A model generated the notes under the pieces. That model had not been told where the DNA came from. It saw nothing but the letters and a program-made list of their open reading frames with translations, and did not search any database. The position numbers and the translations under genes were made by a program. Positions 1-8,060 of a stretch of DNA of 53,212 nt are shown one piece after another (within the stretch, counting starts at the first letter, position 1; every line of letters begins with the position of its first letter). The stretch is from Calditrichales bacterium (lineage in GTDB: Bacteria; Calditrichota; Calditrichia; Calditrichales; J004), in NCBI GenBank assembly GCA_015493745.1, contig WGCN01000040.1:1-53212 (forward strand), given 5' to 3'.

Positions 1-6
1 AAGTCC

Positions 7-993
7 CTATGCCCGCCTGGCGATGAGTAACGCCCTTTGGGGACGGGGATGCCCCTCCACGGTTTTGGAAGGATCGTTCCGGTCCAGAAAATCTGCCAGC
101 GACTCATAGGTCATCCACGCCGTGCGCCGCTGCTCTTCCGTGGAAGTGACGTTGAGGCCTGCCACCCGTATATCTGTAAAACCGCAGCGATTCAACCATT
201 CCGTCAGCGTAAGCGGCGCGGGAATAAACCAGACATTGCGCATCCTGGCGTAGCGCCCCGGCGGCACAAACACCATGCCCCGCTTTCCTTCGATCACCAG
301 CGTTTCCAGCACCAGTTCCCCATCCGGCCGCAAGACGTTTCGTATATCCAAAAGATGATCCATGGGCGAACGGCGATGATACAGTACCCCCAGGGAAAAA
401 ACGGTGTCAAAAACAGGACGGCGGCGATCCAGCGCTTCAAAGGGCAGCGGCAGTTGCAATACCCGCGGCTGCCGCGCATAGGAGGCGACCAGTTGAAACT
501 GCATGGTATAAAGAAGCATGGGATCCACGGCCAGCACGGCACGGGCCCCCGCCGCCTGCATACGCCAGGAAAAATAACCGTTTCCGCTGCCGATATCCAA
601 AACCAGACGATCCTTAAGCGGGCTGATGTGCGGCAGCAACCGCTTCCATTTCCAGTCGGAGCGCCACTCCGTATCGATGGGGATGCCGAAAAACTCAAAG
701 GGCCCCTTGCGCCAGGGGTGGAAGTTCATCAGCAAAGCGCGCAGCCGTTGCCGGTTTGCCTCCGGGATATCTCCGGCCCGGCCGATACGCAGGCTATCGT
801 TAGAAAAATCGGTGGTGATGGCGGGAGATGGCGGCACCAGATCATGAATGGCCTGTAAAGCCTGCCGCCACTTCTCATAATCACCGTGGTTGCGGATAGA
901 AAACCAATCCGGTTCTTTTTCCCTCAGACGGATCAGTTGATCGTTGAGCGCGGGCAGATCCGTGGCCCGGAAGAAATCATCCCACTTCAGCAT
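7..993 (-). CDS. cmoB: tRNA U34 carboxymethyltransferase CmoB
   Basis: Transfers the carboxymethyl group of carboxy-S-adenosylmethionine to 5-hydroxyuridine at wobble position 34, giving cmo5U in tRNAs that read four-codon boxes. With the start at 993 (MLKWDDFF) the protein is 328 aa, close to the usual CmoB length. An upstream start at 1056 would overlap cmoA by 80 bp and add an unlike N-terminus. The nucleotide-binding motif VLDIGSGNGYFSWR lies at about residues 131-144, preceded by the family-typical FHPWRKGPFEFFGIPIDTEW block and followed by GVLYHRRSP. The start overlaps the cmoA stop by 17 bp, so the two are probably translated together. The whole protein lies inside the window; the stop is TAG at 7-9. 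Confidence 0.93.
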   Translation of the reverse strand: MLKWDDFFRATDLPALNDQLIRLREKEPDWFSIRNHGDYEKWRQALQAIHDLVPPSPAITTDFSNDSLRIGRAGDIPEANRQRLRALLMNFHPWRKGPFEFFGIPIDTEWRSDWKWKRLLPHISPLKDRLVLDIGSGNGYFSWRMQAAGARAVLAVDPMLLYTMQFQLVASYARQPRVLQLPLPFEALDRRRPVFDTVFSLGVLYHRRSPMDHLLDIRNVLRPDGELVLETLVIEGKRGMVFVPPGRYARMRNVWFIPAPLTLTEWLNRCGFTDIRVAGLNVTSTEEQRRTAWMTYESLADFLDRNDPSKTVEGHPRPQRALLIARRA

Positions 994-1717
994 CGGCCTT
1001 TTCCGCGATGATGGAGATAAAGTTAAAACACTGAAACCAGACGCGGCTGGTGGCAAAACCGGCCTCCGCCAGGCGGCGGTGATGGGTTTCCGGCGTTTCC
1101 GGGATCAAAACATTTTCCAGAGCCGTACGCTTTTGGGCGATCTCCATTTCGCTGTAGCCGTTGGCCGCTTTAAAGGCGTGATACCAGTCGATCTGGCGGG
1201 CGTTCTCCTCCGCGTCCCCGAACATGATTTTTTCCGACAAAATAAGAATACCTGCGGGATTCATCCCCTGGTATATGCGTTTTAACAGCGCCCCCCGGTC
1301 GGCGGGATTTATAAATTGCAGGGTAAAATTCAGCACCACCACCGCGGCCCGTTCGATGGGCACATCACGAATATCCCGGCACAGCCAGCGCACATCGCGT
1401 TCACCGGTATCCAGCTTCGCGGCCCGCTCAATCATGGCCGGAGAGTTATCCACGGCCACGATGGAGATATCCCCGCTTTTGAGATGGCGGTGCATGGCCA
1501 GGGTCGCCGCTCCCAGGGAGCAGCCCAGATCATAGCAGATGCTTCCCGGCCGGGCATAGCGCGCGGCCAGCACACCGATCATGCCCAGAGTGGTGGCATA
1601 GCCCGGCACGGATCGCTCAATCATATCCTGAAAGACGCCGGCCACCTGCTCGTCGAAGGTAAACTTCACCAGCGGATCACGCGGGGCGGCAAAAAGGCGG
1701 TCTTCTCCCGAAGCCAT
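977..1717 (-). CDS. cmoA: carboxy-S-adenosyl-L-methionine synthase CmoA
   Basis: Converts S-adenosylmethionine and prephenate into carboxy-SAM, the cofactor used by CmoB. The 246-aa length matches the family. The class I methyltransferase glycine loop DLGCSLGAAT is at residues 63-72, followed by AVDNSPAMIERA. The family blocks NFTLQFI (about 130-136) and KRTALENVLIPET (about 196-208) are both present. The start is supported by GGAG 7 nt upstream of the ATG. It begins 10 bp after the end of the M2 peptidase gene, so it is probably part of the same transcript, and it overlaps cmoB. CmoA/CmoB are best known from Proteobacteria. Confidence 0.95.
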   Translation of the reverse strand: MASGEDRLFAAPRDPLVKFTFDEQVAGVFQDMIERSVPGYATTLGMIGVLAARYARPGSICYDLGCSLGAATLAMHRHLKSGDISIVAVDNSPAMIERAAKLDTGERDVRWLCRDIRDVPIERAAVVVLNFTLQFINPADRGALLKRIYQGMNPAGILILSEKIMFGDAEENARQIDWYHAFKAANGYSEMEIAQKRTALENVLIPETPETHHRRLAEAGFATSRVWFQCFNFISIIAEKADAEVG

Positions 1718-1727
1718 GGTAAGACTC

Positions 1728-3521
1728 CTATAAAGGTTGCAGGGTGTAGGTGCGTCCCTTGTTCTGCTCCTTCAGCCAATCCATCAGCGGGGCGAAATAG
1801 TCCAGCATGGCCCTGGCACTGATCTCCTCGCCCAGGGCGTCGCGCATCAACAGGCGCCAGTCCACCGTGGCCCCCGGCGAAAGGATACCGGAAAGAAAGC
1901 GGCCCACCTCCTTGTTGCCGTAGTAGTTGGTGGCCTGCGGTTCCTGATGCAGAATATTTTTGGCGATATGGGCATGAATCTGAAAAAGAATGATATAGGA
2001 CAGCGCATAGTCATAATACTGGGCGGCATCGTTGTTGATGTGGGTCTTTGAAGCTGCGTCGCAAAAATCCTCGCCGCGTTCCGTTGGCGGCACGATGCCC
2101 TGATAGCGTTTTTTCAGCTCCCACCACTTTTTGTTGTACGCTTCCGCCGGCAGATTATCCACATAGAGTTCTTTTTCAAAGCTGGTCATCACTCCGGCAG
2201 ACCAGGGGATAAAAACGATATAGTTCAGGGCCTCCTTGAGCAGCGACTGCATTTTATCGGTTCGCGTTCCCGGTGGGATCAGCTCCAACCCTTCCAGGAA
2301 GGGTTTTTGCATGGCCGCCAGCCCCATCATGGAACCGATGGCCTCGTGAAAGGCGCGGTTGGCCCCGCCGCGCAATAACAGCGGCACATTGGGATTGCTG
2401 TAGGAAATATAGTAGTAGATATGCCCCAGTTCATGGTGGGTGGTTTCATACCACTCGGCCGTGGGGATAACGCTCATCAGGCTGCGGATATCCTTGTCCA
2501 GATCGAGATGCCAGGCCGAGGCATGGTTGTTCTTTTTATAAGGCGCGTCCGGCGGCGCGGGGTAGAGGCTGGATTTTTCATAAAATGAGGCCGGCAAGGC
2601 GGGAAATCCGAGACTGACATAGAAGCGTTCGGCCTGTTTCACCAGCCATTCGGCGCCCTTTTCTTCCAGCACGCCGTTGAGGTCGATACCCTTTACCTCC
2701 ACCAGGGAGCTCCAGTCCTGCCCCCAGCGGTTGGGCAACCAGTGCGCCGGCAGATAGTCCGGCACGGGACGGTGATATTTTTCGGCCAGGGCATAGCGGG
2801 CATAGGTATGCAGTTCCCGGTACAGGGGCCATATCTCTTTTATAAAACGCCGGTTCATGGCCATCATTTCATCCGTGCTCATACCGTAGTCGGACACCTG
2901 ATAGCTGAAATAGTCGTGGTAGCCCAGCGCCTGCACGGTTTTATTACGCAGCTGCTGTAAGCGGCTCAGGCCCTGTTTGAGTTCCCGGCCCACCTCCTTG
3001 GAAGCTTCCCAGGCTTTTAACCGCTTTTGCGGATCGGTCTCCTCGCTTAAAATACGATCGATGTCATTGGTGCTGACAACCCGGTCGTCGATCTTGAAAT
3101 TAAAGCCGAACAGGGTTTTGTTTTGTTCGCTTTCGGCCTTGATGCGTTCCTGTACCACGGTGGCCACCGTTTGCGGATTATTGGCCGCTTCGTAAAGGAT
3201 GGCCTGGAACTGTTTGAGTTGTATAGGGGTCAAGTGCTCTTTCTTTTTCAAAAAACGGCGGGCCGTTTCAATATTCTCCTTACTGCCGGTAAAGGCGGCC
3301 AGAGCTTCATTGGCTCTTTGCACACGGTTCTCCGTGGCGGTGTCCCCTTCCACGATATAGGTATTGGCTTTCCACTCCGCCCTGGCCGAAGCATAATAGA
3401 GTTGCTGATATTTTTCGGAATACTTTTGCAAAAAAACGGCGGCGTCTTTTTGAAGCTGCACTTCGGGGCTGCAGGCCAACAGGCTGGCAAGCAGGCTCAG
3501 GGTTAGGATATTTTTAAACAT
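1728..3521 (-). CDS. M2-family (ACE-like) zinc dipeptidyl carboxypeptidase, lipoprotein
   Basis: A 597-aa peptidase of the angiotensin-converting-enzyme family, expected to remove C-terminal dipeptides in the periplasm or at a membrane surface. The zinc motif HELGH is at about residues 363-367. The third ligand is the Glu of FHEAIG, about 26 residues on, two residues more than in human ACE. An N-terminal lipobox, LLASLLAC, predicts lipid attachment at a Cys near residue 17. The start has GGAG 5 nt upstream of the ATG. It lies 10 bp upstream of cmoA. Its substrate cannot be told from sequence. A function in peptide scavenging is an inference. Confidence 0.92.
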   Translation of the reverse strand: MFKNILTLSLLASLLACSPEVQLQKDAAVFLQKYSEKYQQLYYASARAEWKANTYIVEGDTATENRVQRANEALAAFTGSKENIETARRFLKKKEHLTPIQLKQFQAILYEAANNPQTVATVVQERIKAESEQNKTLFGFNFKIDDRVVSTNDIDRILSEETDPQKRLKAWEASKEVGRELKQGLSRLQQLRNKTVQALGYHDYFSYQVSDYGMSTDEMMAMNRRFIKEIWPLYRELHTYARYALAEKYHRPVPDYLPAHWLPNRWGQDWSSLVEVKGIDLNGVLEEKGAEWLVKQAERFYVSLGFPALPASFYEKSSLYPAPPDAPYKKNNHASAWHLDLDKDIRSLMSVIPTAEWYETTHHELGHIYYYISYSNPNVPLLLRGGANRAFHEAIGSMMGLAAMQKPFLEGLELIPPGTRTDKMQSLLKEALNYIVFIPWSAGVMTSFEKELYVDNLPAEAYNKKWWELKKRYQGIVPPTERGEDFCDAASKTHINNDAAQYYDYALSYIILFQIHAHIAKNILHQEPQATNYYGNKEVGRFLSGILSPGATVDWRLLMRDALGEEISARAMLDYFAPLMDWLKEQNKGRTYTLQPL

Positions 3522-3587
3522 AATAACTCCAGAATAAGATTATATTTCTTATGAAAACACCGCGAGATTCCATGAAGGAAAAGAGAA

Positions 3588-4034
3588 TTATAATGTGGAC
3601 AGGGCGACAAACTTCCCCTTAAAGCACCCGGCTTCCACACCGGCAAAGAGGATGCGTACCGTCACCTCGATGCGGGCGATGCCCTTGCGTTGCAACACCT
3701 TGTCAAAATGTTCCCAGTCGGCATCGCTGACAGGATCGGTCACCGCTTCAAACTTATCGGTGATCGGTTTGCTGAATTGCATTTCATTTTGATGGATGAC
3801 CACCCGGGCCAGATGGTTAAGTTTGCGCAGGCGAAAGTAAACAAGAGTCCAGGCGCTGAGCATGGCCAGGGAGGCCACACTGCCGCCGAAGGCGGATTGA
3901 CGGTGATTGATATTGGGTTCCAGCGGGGCCGACATCATCACATGATCCCAGTCGGCCTCCACCACCCGTACACGCATAGCCGTGGATAAAGGGATATGCG
4001 TAAATAAATAATGTTCTATTTCTTCTTTCTGCAT
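3588..4034 (-). CDS. hotdog-fold thioesterase, YiiD C-terminal type
   Basis: A 148-aa single-domain protein resembling the thioesterase domain found at the C-terminus of YiiD. The segment NHRQSAFGGS at residues 43-52 looks like the conserved hotdog turn and helix, and HQNEMQFSKPI fits the following strand. The expected chemistry is hydrolysis of acyl thioesters, but no substrate is evident. There is no signal peptide, so it is probably cytoplasmic. It is separated from the M2 peptidase gene by about 65 bp and from the upstream lipoprotein gene by about 50 bp. The ribosome-binding site is weak. Confidence 0.8.
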   Translation of the reverse strand: MQKEEIEHYLFTHIPLSTAMRVRVVEADWDHVMMSAPLEPNINHRQSAFGGSVASLAMLSAWTLVYFRLRKLNHLARVVIHQNEMQFSKPITDKFEAVTDPVSDADWEHFDKVLQRKGIARIEVTVRILFAGVEAGCFKGKFVALSTL

Positions 4035-4081
4035 CTTAGCCTGCCCAAAATGTGTTTAACTGACAGGCTAAGTTAATGGCT

Positions 4082-5047
4082 TTATTGCAAATCCACAATA
4101 GCCCGGTCTTGCAGACGGATTATTTTGGCGATTTCCCGCCCTGCAACCGTTTCACGCCGGTCATTAATGGCCGCTACGTGTACCATTACCGACCTGGCGT
4201 CAAAATTGTCGAGGATGGCGGTCCATTCCTCCGCGGCAAGGGTGATCGTGCCCTCGTTCTGATCCAGCACCTTAACCAGGATGGGACGGTTGCCAAAAAC
4301 CAGACGCATATCCTCGGGGTTGGGTTTTTCACCATTGGCAAAACCGGGACGACCGTTGGGCGCGGCGAAGGCCAGCAGGGCCACCAGAACATGATCGCCG
4401 GCATCGCCCCCCTTCCATTGAATGGTCAAATCGGCGGTGGAATCAAGTGCCTGGCCGTTATTGATGCTTTCCAGGCTCAAAAGGGACGCCGGCGTGGTCA
4501 TGCTCACCTGCATGGCCGGGAATTCATCCGAGCCACCGACATCAAAGGTATAGAGGGCGTTGGGGGTAAACTCCAGGCTGTTAAAATTGAAACGGCTAAA
4601 AGGACCGGAGCCGCGACGCCTGTTGTCTTTCACCCCTTTGCCCGGCTTGGGAAAACTGGTATATACGGTACCGCCGTTGAAACCCTGAAAGGCGGTCAGC
4701 ACGATCGGGTCGGAAGGGGTGTTTAACACAACCTCGCCCATATCCAGACCGCCCCCATAAAAACGTACATCCTGATCCTGCGGCAAGGCGATGGCCATGG
4801 CCTGACCGGTGTTGATTTTAAATGGCAGGCGCGGCAGACTCATGCGTCCCCAGGAAAGGGTAAACACGGCATCCACGCTGTCCAGGCCAAAACCGCGATC
4901 AGCCATAAATCCCACTTCGTCATCAAAGGCCTGCAGCATGATGCTGTTAAAATCTTCTTCCTGGGTCAGGGGCTCGGTACTGTTTTTCTGGCAGGCCGTC
5001 CAGCTTAGCGCAAGGGCCAGCAGGGATAAAATCGTTATTTTACGCAT
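4082..5047 (-). CDS. uncharacterised lipoprotein
   Basis: About 321 aa, unrecognised. The N-terminus MRKITILSLLALALSWTAC is a clear lipoprotein signal with the lipobox ending at Cys19. The start at 5047 is preferred over the in-frame ATG at 5068 because AAGGAG lies about 8 nt before it and the signal peptide then begins at residue 1. The rest is a soluble, probably beta-rich domain with stretches such as LTIQWKGGDAGDHVLVAL and the RRRGSG loop. I recognise no catalytic motif. A sigma-70-like promoter sits just upstream, so it may be transcribed separately from the sigma-factor cassette. Confidence 0.75.
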   Translation of the reverse strand: MRKITILSLLALALSWTACQKNSTEPLTQEEDFNSIMLQAFDDEVGFMADRGFGLDSVDAVFTLSWGRMSLPRLPFKINTGQAMAIALPQDQDVRFYGGGLDMGEVVLNTPSDPIVLTAFQGFNGGTVYTSFPKPGKGVKDNRRRGSGPFSRFNFNSLEFTPNALYTFDVGGSDEFPAMQVSMTTPASLLSLESINNGQALDSTADLTIQWKGGDAGDHVLVALLAFAAPNGRPGFANGEKPNPEDMRLVFGNRPILVKVLDQNEGTITLAAEEWTAILDNFDARSVMVHVAAINDRRETVAGREIAKIIRLQDRAIVDLQ

Positions 5048-5077
5048 ATTCAAATCTCCTTTTTTCACACACGTCTA

Positions 5078-5106
5078 TATAAAGTGTTTTTTTGGGTCTT
5101 GATCAA
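5078..5106 (-). promoter_or_regulatory. candidate sigma-70-type promoter for the lipoprotein gene
   Basis: Read on the minus strand: TTGATC at 5106-5101, a 17-bp spacer, then TTTATA at 5083-5078, about 31 bp before the start codon at 5047. A small dyad, CGTCA-N6-TGACG (5123-5138), lies just upstream and could be an operator. Motif match only. Confidence 0.35.
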
Positions 5107-5175
5107 ACTAACACATTGGCAACGTCATGCTTGTGACGCAGGTTCCATAAATATCTTTTTCCGGCCATAAGCGCC

Positions 5176-5664
5176 TTAATAGCGCCCCATACCGGGAGGC
5201 GTCATAGGCGGGCCTTTTTTCCCGCGCATGCGCCCCATGCGTGAGCGCATCAGCATATCCAGCAACAGCCCCCGCTGCTCTTCGTCGAGCAGCTTTCCTG
5301 CCTCGCTCAACTTTTTCATGGCCCGGCGGCTGTGTTCCTCTCTGAGCCGGCTGATGGCCGTAACCAGGCTGTCGATGGCCGCGCTGTCGCCGGGCTGGCG
5401 ACGCAAAACATCCATCAGCGCTTTTTCGTTTTGCCGGATCTCCATTTGCAGGGAATGGTTTTCCCGGCGAAAGGAACGCATGATGGTCATCAGTTGCTCA
5501 CGCTGTTGCTCATCCACCCCCATGGCCCGGAATGGCGGCGGTATATGCTGCGGAGCGTAGGGCATCGGCGACGGGACAAATTGCTTATAAAGGAAAACAC
5601 CCAGAATGGCCAGGTTAAAGCTTAGGGAAACGATCAGCAGGGCCGCCGTCATCTTTTTACTCAT
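5176..5664 (-). CDS. Spy/CpxP-like (LTXXQ-type) membrane-anchored periplasmic protein
   Basis: A 162-aa protein with one N-terminal membrane anchor (about residues 7-27) and a helical, charged periplasmic domain. It carries two degenerate LTXXQ-like repeats, VDEQQREQL and LDEEQRGLL, about 80 residues apart, as in Spy, CpxP and the heavy-metal sensor CnrX. The tail is rich in Met, Arg, Gly and Pro (SRMGRMRGKKGPPMTPPGM). The start ATG at 5664 overlaps the anti-sigma stop by 8 bp (ATGAGTAA), so translation is coupled. A longer reading frame upstream lies inside the anti-sigma gene and looks spurious. It probably senses or buffers envelope stress, perhaps metal, together with the sigma/anti-sigma pair. 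That role is inferred from context. Confidence 0.8.
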   Translation of the reverse strand: MSKKMTAALLIVSLSFNLAILGVFLYKQFVPSPMPYAPQHIPPPFRAMGVDEQQREQLMTIMRSFRRENHSLQMEIRQNEKALMDVLRRQPGDSAAIDSLVTAISRLREEHSRRAMKKLSEAGKLLDEEQRGLLLDMLMRSRMGRMRGKKGPPMTPPGMGRY

Positions 5665-6007
5665 TGCCCGCCTCCTCCCCCGGCAAGAATATCGCCTCGA
5701 GATCATCGGAAAGGGTCGGTTGGTTAATGGCCGAGGCGAAGGAACTGAAGGCCGGATCAGTATAGGGATCGGATTCTGCCGTGCCGGAAAGGGGCAGTTG
5801 CCCGCCAACGTAGATGCCCAAAAGCAGGGCGGCGGCGGCCAGCATGGAGCGCGTAGCCCAGGAGAGCCCGGCAAACAGGGATAACTCTTCCCCGCCCTTT
5901 TGGGCCCGGGCACGGATGCGAGCGGCTAAAAAGGGATCGGGTTGCAAAGTGGGCGTTGGCGATAAAGCCCTTTGTTGCAGAAGTTTTTCCAGTTGTTCTT
6001 TATTCAT
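5657..6007 (-). CDS. putative anti-sigma factor (small single-span membrane protein)
   Basis: A 116-aa protein with a short cytoplasmic N-terminus, a transmembrane helix at about residues 52-72 and a short acidic periplasmic tail (SDDLEAIFLPGEEAGNE). It has no zinc-binding HxxxCxxC motif, so it is not a classic ZAS anti-sigma factor. The assignment rests on position: it lies 13 bp downstream of the ECF sigma gene and overlaps the Spy-like gene. This sigma, membrane protein, LTXXQ order recurs in ECF systems that sense envelope or metal stress. Function is inferred. Confidence 0.65.
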   Translation of the reverse strand: MNKEQLEKLLQQRALSPTPTLQPDPFLAARIRARAQKGGEELSLFAGLSWATRSMLAAAALLLGIYVGGQLPLSGTAESDPYTDPAFSSFASAINQPTLSDDLEAIFLPGEEAGNE

Positions 6008-6020
6008 AATACACCTGCCG

Positions 6021-6602
6021 TTAAATATAAGGTAGCCACGGTTTTAAATAATCCGCCAGTTTTTTACGGGCGCGGTAGATACGTGTTTCCACCGCGCTCA
6101 GACTTATTCCCAGCCTGTCCGCTATCTCCTGATAACTCATCTCCTCATAGCGGTACAGCAGCAGCGGAAGGCGATACTTTGGTTTCAGCTTTTCCATCAT
6201 GGCCCGGATCACCTTTTCACGCTCCGCCGCCTCCATCTTTGTATCGGCCCGGGCCGGCAGCTCGCTTTCCCAGACGGTTTCCCTTTCCGCCTTCTGCCGG
6301 TATGCACTTTCGTCATCACGGTCGTCAAAAAAACGCAGTCGCTTTTCCTTTTTCATTATGTTGATGATATGGTTCAGGGCGATGCGGTATATCCAGGTGG
6401 AAACTTGCGACTGTTCCCGAAAACCATCCATCCCCTGGTAGACCTTGAGGAAGACATCCTGCACGATGTCATGGGCCAGGGCCTTTTTTCCGGTCATGCG
6501 ATAGGCCAGGTTGAGTATACGGCCGGCATTGGCCTGATATATCTCATCGAATGTCATCAGGGGGATTTTCTCCACTCGGGCTGTCGTTTGTGCATACATC
6601 AT
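6021..6602 (-). CDS. ECF-family RNA polymerase sigma factor
   Basis: About 193 aa with sigma region 2 (NLAYRMTGKKALAHDIVQDVF, then STWIYRIALNHIIN) and sigma region 4 (LLLYRYEEMSYQEIADRLG, then SAVETRIYRARKKL), joined by a charged linker. It has no region 1 or 3, as expected for the group 4/ECF class. A TTG at 6608 extends the frame. ATGs at 6602 or 6599 are more likely, and an ATG at 6557 (MTFDEIYQ) with GGAG 11 nt upstream is also possible. It heads a three-gene cassette with a membrane protein and an LTXXQ protein. A promoter-like TGCAA-N18-GTC element lies about 25 bp upstream and suggests autoregulation. Confidence 0.93.
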   Translation of the reverse strand: MMYAQTTARVEKIPLMTFDEIYQANAGRILNLAYRMTGKKALAHDIVQDVFLKVYQGMDGFREQSQVSTWIYRIALNHIINIMKKEKRLRFFDDRDDESAYRQKAERETVWESELPARADTKMEAAEREKVIRAMMEKLKPKYRLPLLLYRYEEMSYQEIADRLGISLSAVETRIYRARKKLADYLKPWLPYI

Positions 6603-6624
6603 CGGCAAACTGTGTTTTTCGATA

Positions 6625-6653
6625 TAGACAGATCACGATGAAAATACTTGCAA
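6625..6653 (-). promoter_or_regulatory. candidate ECF-type autoregulatory promoter
   Basis: On the minus strand TGCAA (6652-6648) is followed after 18 nt by GTCTA (6629-6625), about 25 bp before the first ATG of the sigma gene. The same TGCAA-N18-GTC arrangement occurs before the second LTXXQ gene at 34828-34853. Such a -35 with AA and a -10 with GTC resembles ECF promoters in general. Motif observation only. Confidence 0.45.
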
Positions 6654-6668
6654 AAATACGAGATTTCT

Positions 6669-6690
6669 CTTCTCCGTATACATGGAGAAG
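6669..6690. promoter_or_regulatory. 7-bp inverted repeat upstream of the sigma gene
   Basis: CTTCTCC-N8-GGAGAAG, perfect arms with an 8-nt centre (GTATACAT), located about 16 bp upstream of the putative -35 of the sigma promoter and about 70 bp beyond the end of the nuclease-like gene. No T-run follows on either side, so a protein-binding operator is more plausible than a terminator. Speculative. Confidence 0.3.
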
Positions 6691-6762
6691 GCCATATCAT
6701 ACAAAGAAATGGAATCTTTAAATGCCATAATCATGAAAATACAAACTATCTGACACAATAAA

Positions 6763-7527
6763 CTATTTTTTATTTTTCTCTTTCAATTTTTGTTGATTAT
6801 TTAAGTAGCGTTTAACACGTTTTTGCGCTTCTTTTGCCTTTTCATCATCCAGAACATTTCGTTTGAGAATCTCATTGCTGATTATATCTACAATTTCACT
6901 CAATTCTACCTTTATGCCCGGATTGAACTTTCGCAGCTCGCGACGGATACAGTCGGTAACGGGACTGTTTAACAGCAATGCGCTAATAACATAGCGGTTC
7001 ACAGCGCTTACTTTGTCCTGATATTCAGTAATGACATCCTTAGAGGCGCCTTCTCTGGATAAAGTAAAAAGCATTTCCTGAACTTCTTTTTTCCGGGGAG
7101 ATATCTCGGCAAAATTTATTTCAAAAACCTTTTCATATTGTACTGTTTTTTTTAGCTGAATATTAAAGACCTGCCAAATATATCCATTTGTCAGTATTAC
7201 CCACTTTATTCCTTCATTTGCTCCATAGTTAACGGCTTGCCGTAAATGTTGCTCTTTCAAATCAATACTTATTGATTTGACTTCAATCAGGTAGTTTACT
7301 TCATCATTTATTTTTACGGCAAGATCACAATAGGTATTGCGGATGGCATATTCACTTGTAATTTCATCATAGCGATCATATCCAAATATCTCACACAGCA
7401 TATCCGTAATAATGGTTACGGTATCCGATTCATTTATATCCCTGCTATAGGCCTTGTCTAATATTTTCTTAAACCGTGGAACCTGTTTGATAAATCTTTC
7501 CGTAACTTTTTTGGGGATCGTTGACAT
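6763..7527 (-). CDS. orphan HsdR_N-type (PD-(D/E)XK) nuclease-fold protein
   Basis: A 254-aa protein resembling the N-terminal nuclease domain of type I restriction enzyme R subunits. The core reads NTYCDLAVKIN, then YLIEVKS and later QAVNYGANEGIKWVILTNGYIWQVF, giving the D...ExK catalytic pattern and the downstream Gln seen in this fold. No helicase domain and no hsdM or hsdS are nearby, so it is a stand-alone protein of unknown role. The C-terminus is Lys-rich. The start has AGGAG about 6 nt upstream of the ATG. Base composition is clearly more A+T-rich than the neighbours, with many AAA and ATT codons, which points to horizontal acquisition. Confidence 0.78.
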   Translation of the reverse strand: MSTIPKKVTERFIKQVPRFKKILDKAYSRDINESDTVTIITDMLCEIFGYDRYDEITSEYAIRNTYCDLAVKINDEVNYLIEVKSISIDLKEQHLRQAVNYGANEGIKWVILTNGYIWQVFNIQLKKTVQYEKVFEINFAEISPRKKEVQEMLFTLSREGASKDVITEYQDKVSAVNRYVISALLLNSPVTDCIRRELRKFNPGIKVELSEIVDIISNEILKRNVLDDEKAKEAQKRVKRYLNNQQKLKEKNKK

Positions 7528-8060
7528 ACCGCTCTCCTCAGAATTAAGGTTATGATAGGATTCGTAATCAAAAAACGGACTTTATGATAGAATATACAAA
7601 AAAAGTTATAATATGCTAATCCCCACTTTATTGAAACCGTCCTTGCCAGATCAGATCAAAATATATCCCAATAGATCAATAATATTCGATTCCTCACAGG
7701 CATTGACAAAATCAGATATATAAGAAGTCAGATTTACGTATTAATTTCCTACTACTTCCGCACCACGGTCTGACGTTTCTTTTTAATCCATCCGAATAGT
7801 CAGATATAAAAAAACTTATTTTCAGCGATCAAACCTTAGTAGAAAGTGACCGTGAAAAATCTCTAAGCTTATTAGCCCATCGCTTGGTGGTGTTGTAAAA
7901 TATAGAAGTGAACAAGATTGTAGTTTATTAAGGCATACCTCTTTTCCAACCAAGAGTGGGTAGCAAAAATAAGGCTATTTAGCAAATAACAAGTCTTCCA
8001 CCCACTTCCACAAAGAGTTTGTTGGAGAGTTTTTCCTGCCAATAATTCAGGAATTTACCT
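7528..8060. other. A+T-rich intergenic island, no gene recognised
   Basis: About 530 bp between the nuclease-like gene and the CNNM/CorC gene. It is markedly A+T-rich, with stops in all frames that I followed. Just upstream of the nuclease gene there is a direct repeat, TTATGATAG(G/A)AT, at about 7549-7560 and 7582-7592 (32-bp offset). This could be an operator or promoter duplication. The remainder may be a decayed mobile or accessory gene, but I cannot identify a parent. Confidence 0.5.

Noticed and set aside
7528-8060. Decayed insertion sequence in the A+T-rich spacer
   Set aside because: I found neither terminal inverted repeats nor a transposase-like stretch; only low G+C content and stops in all frames followed.
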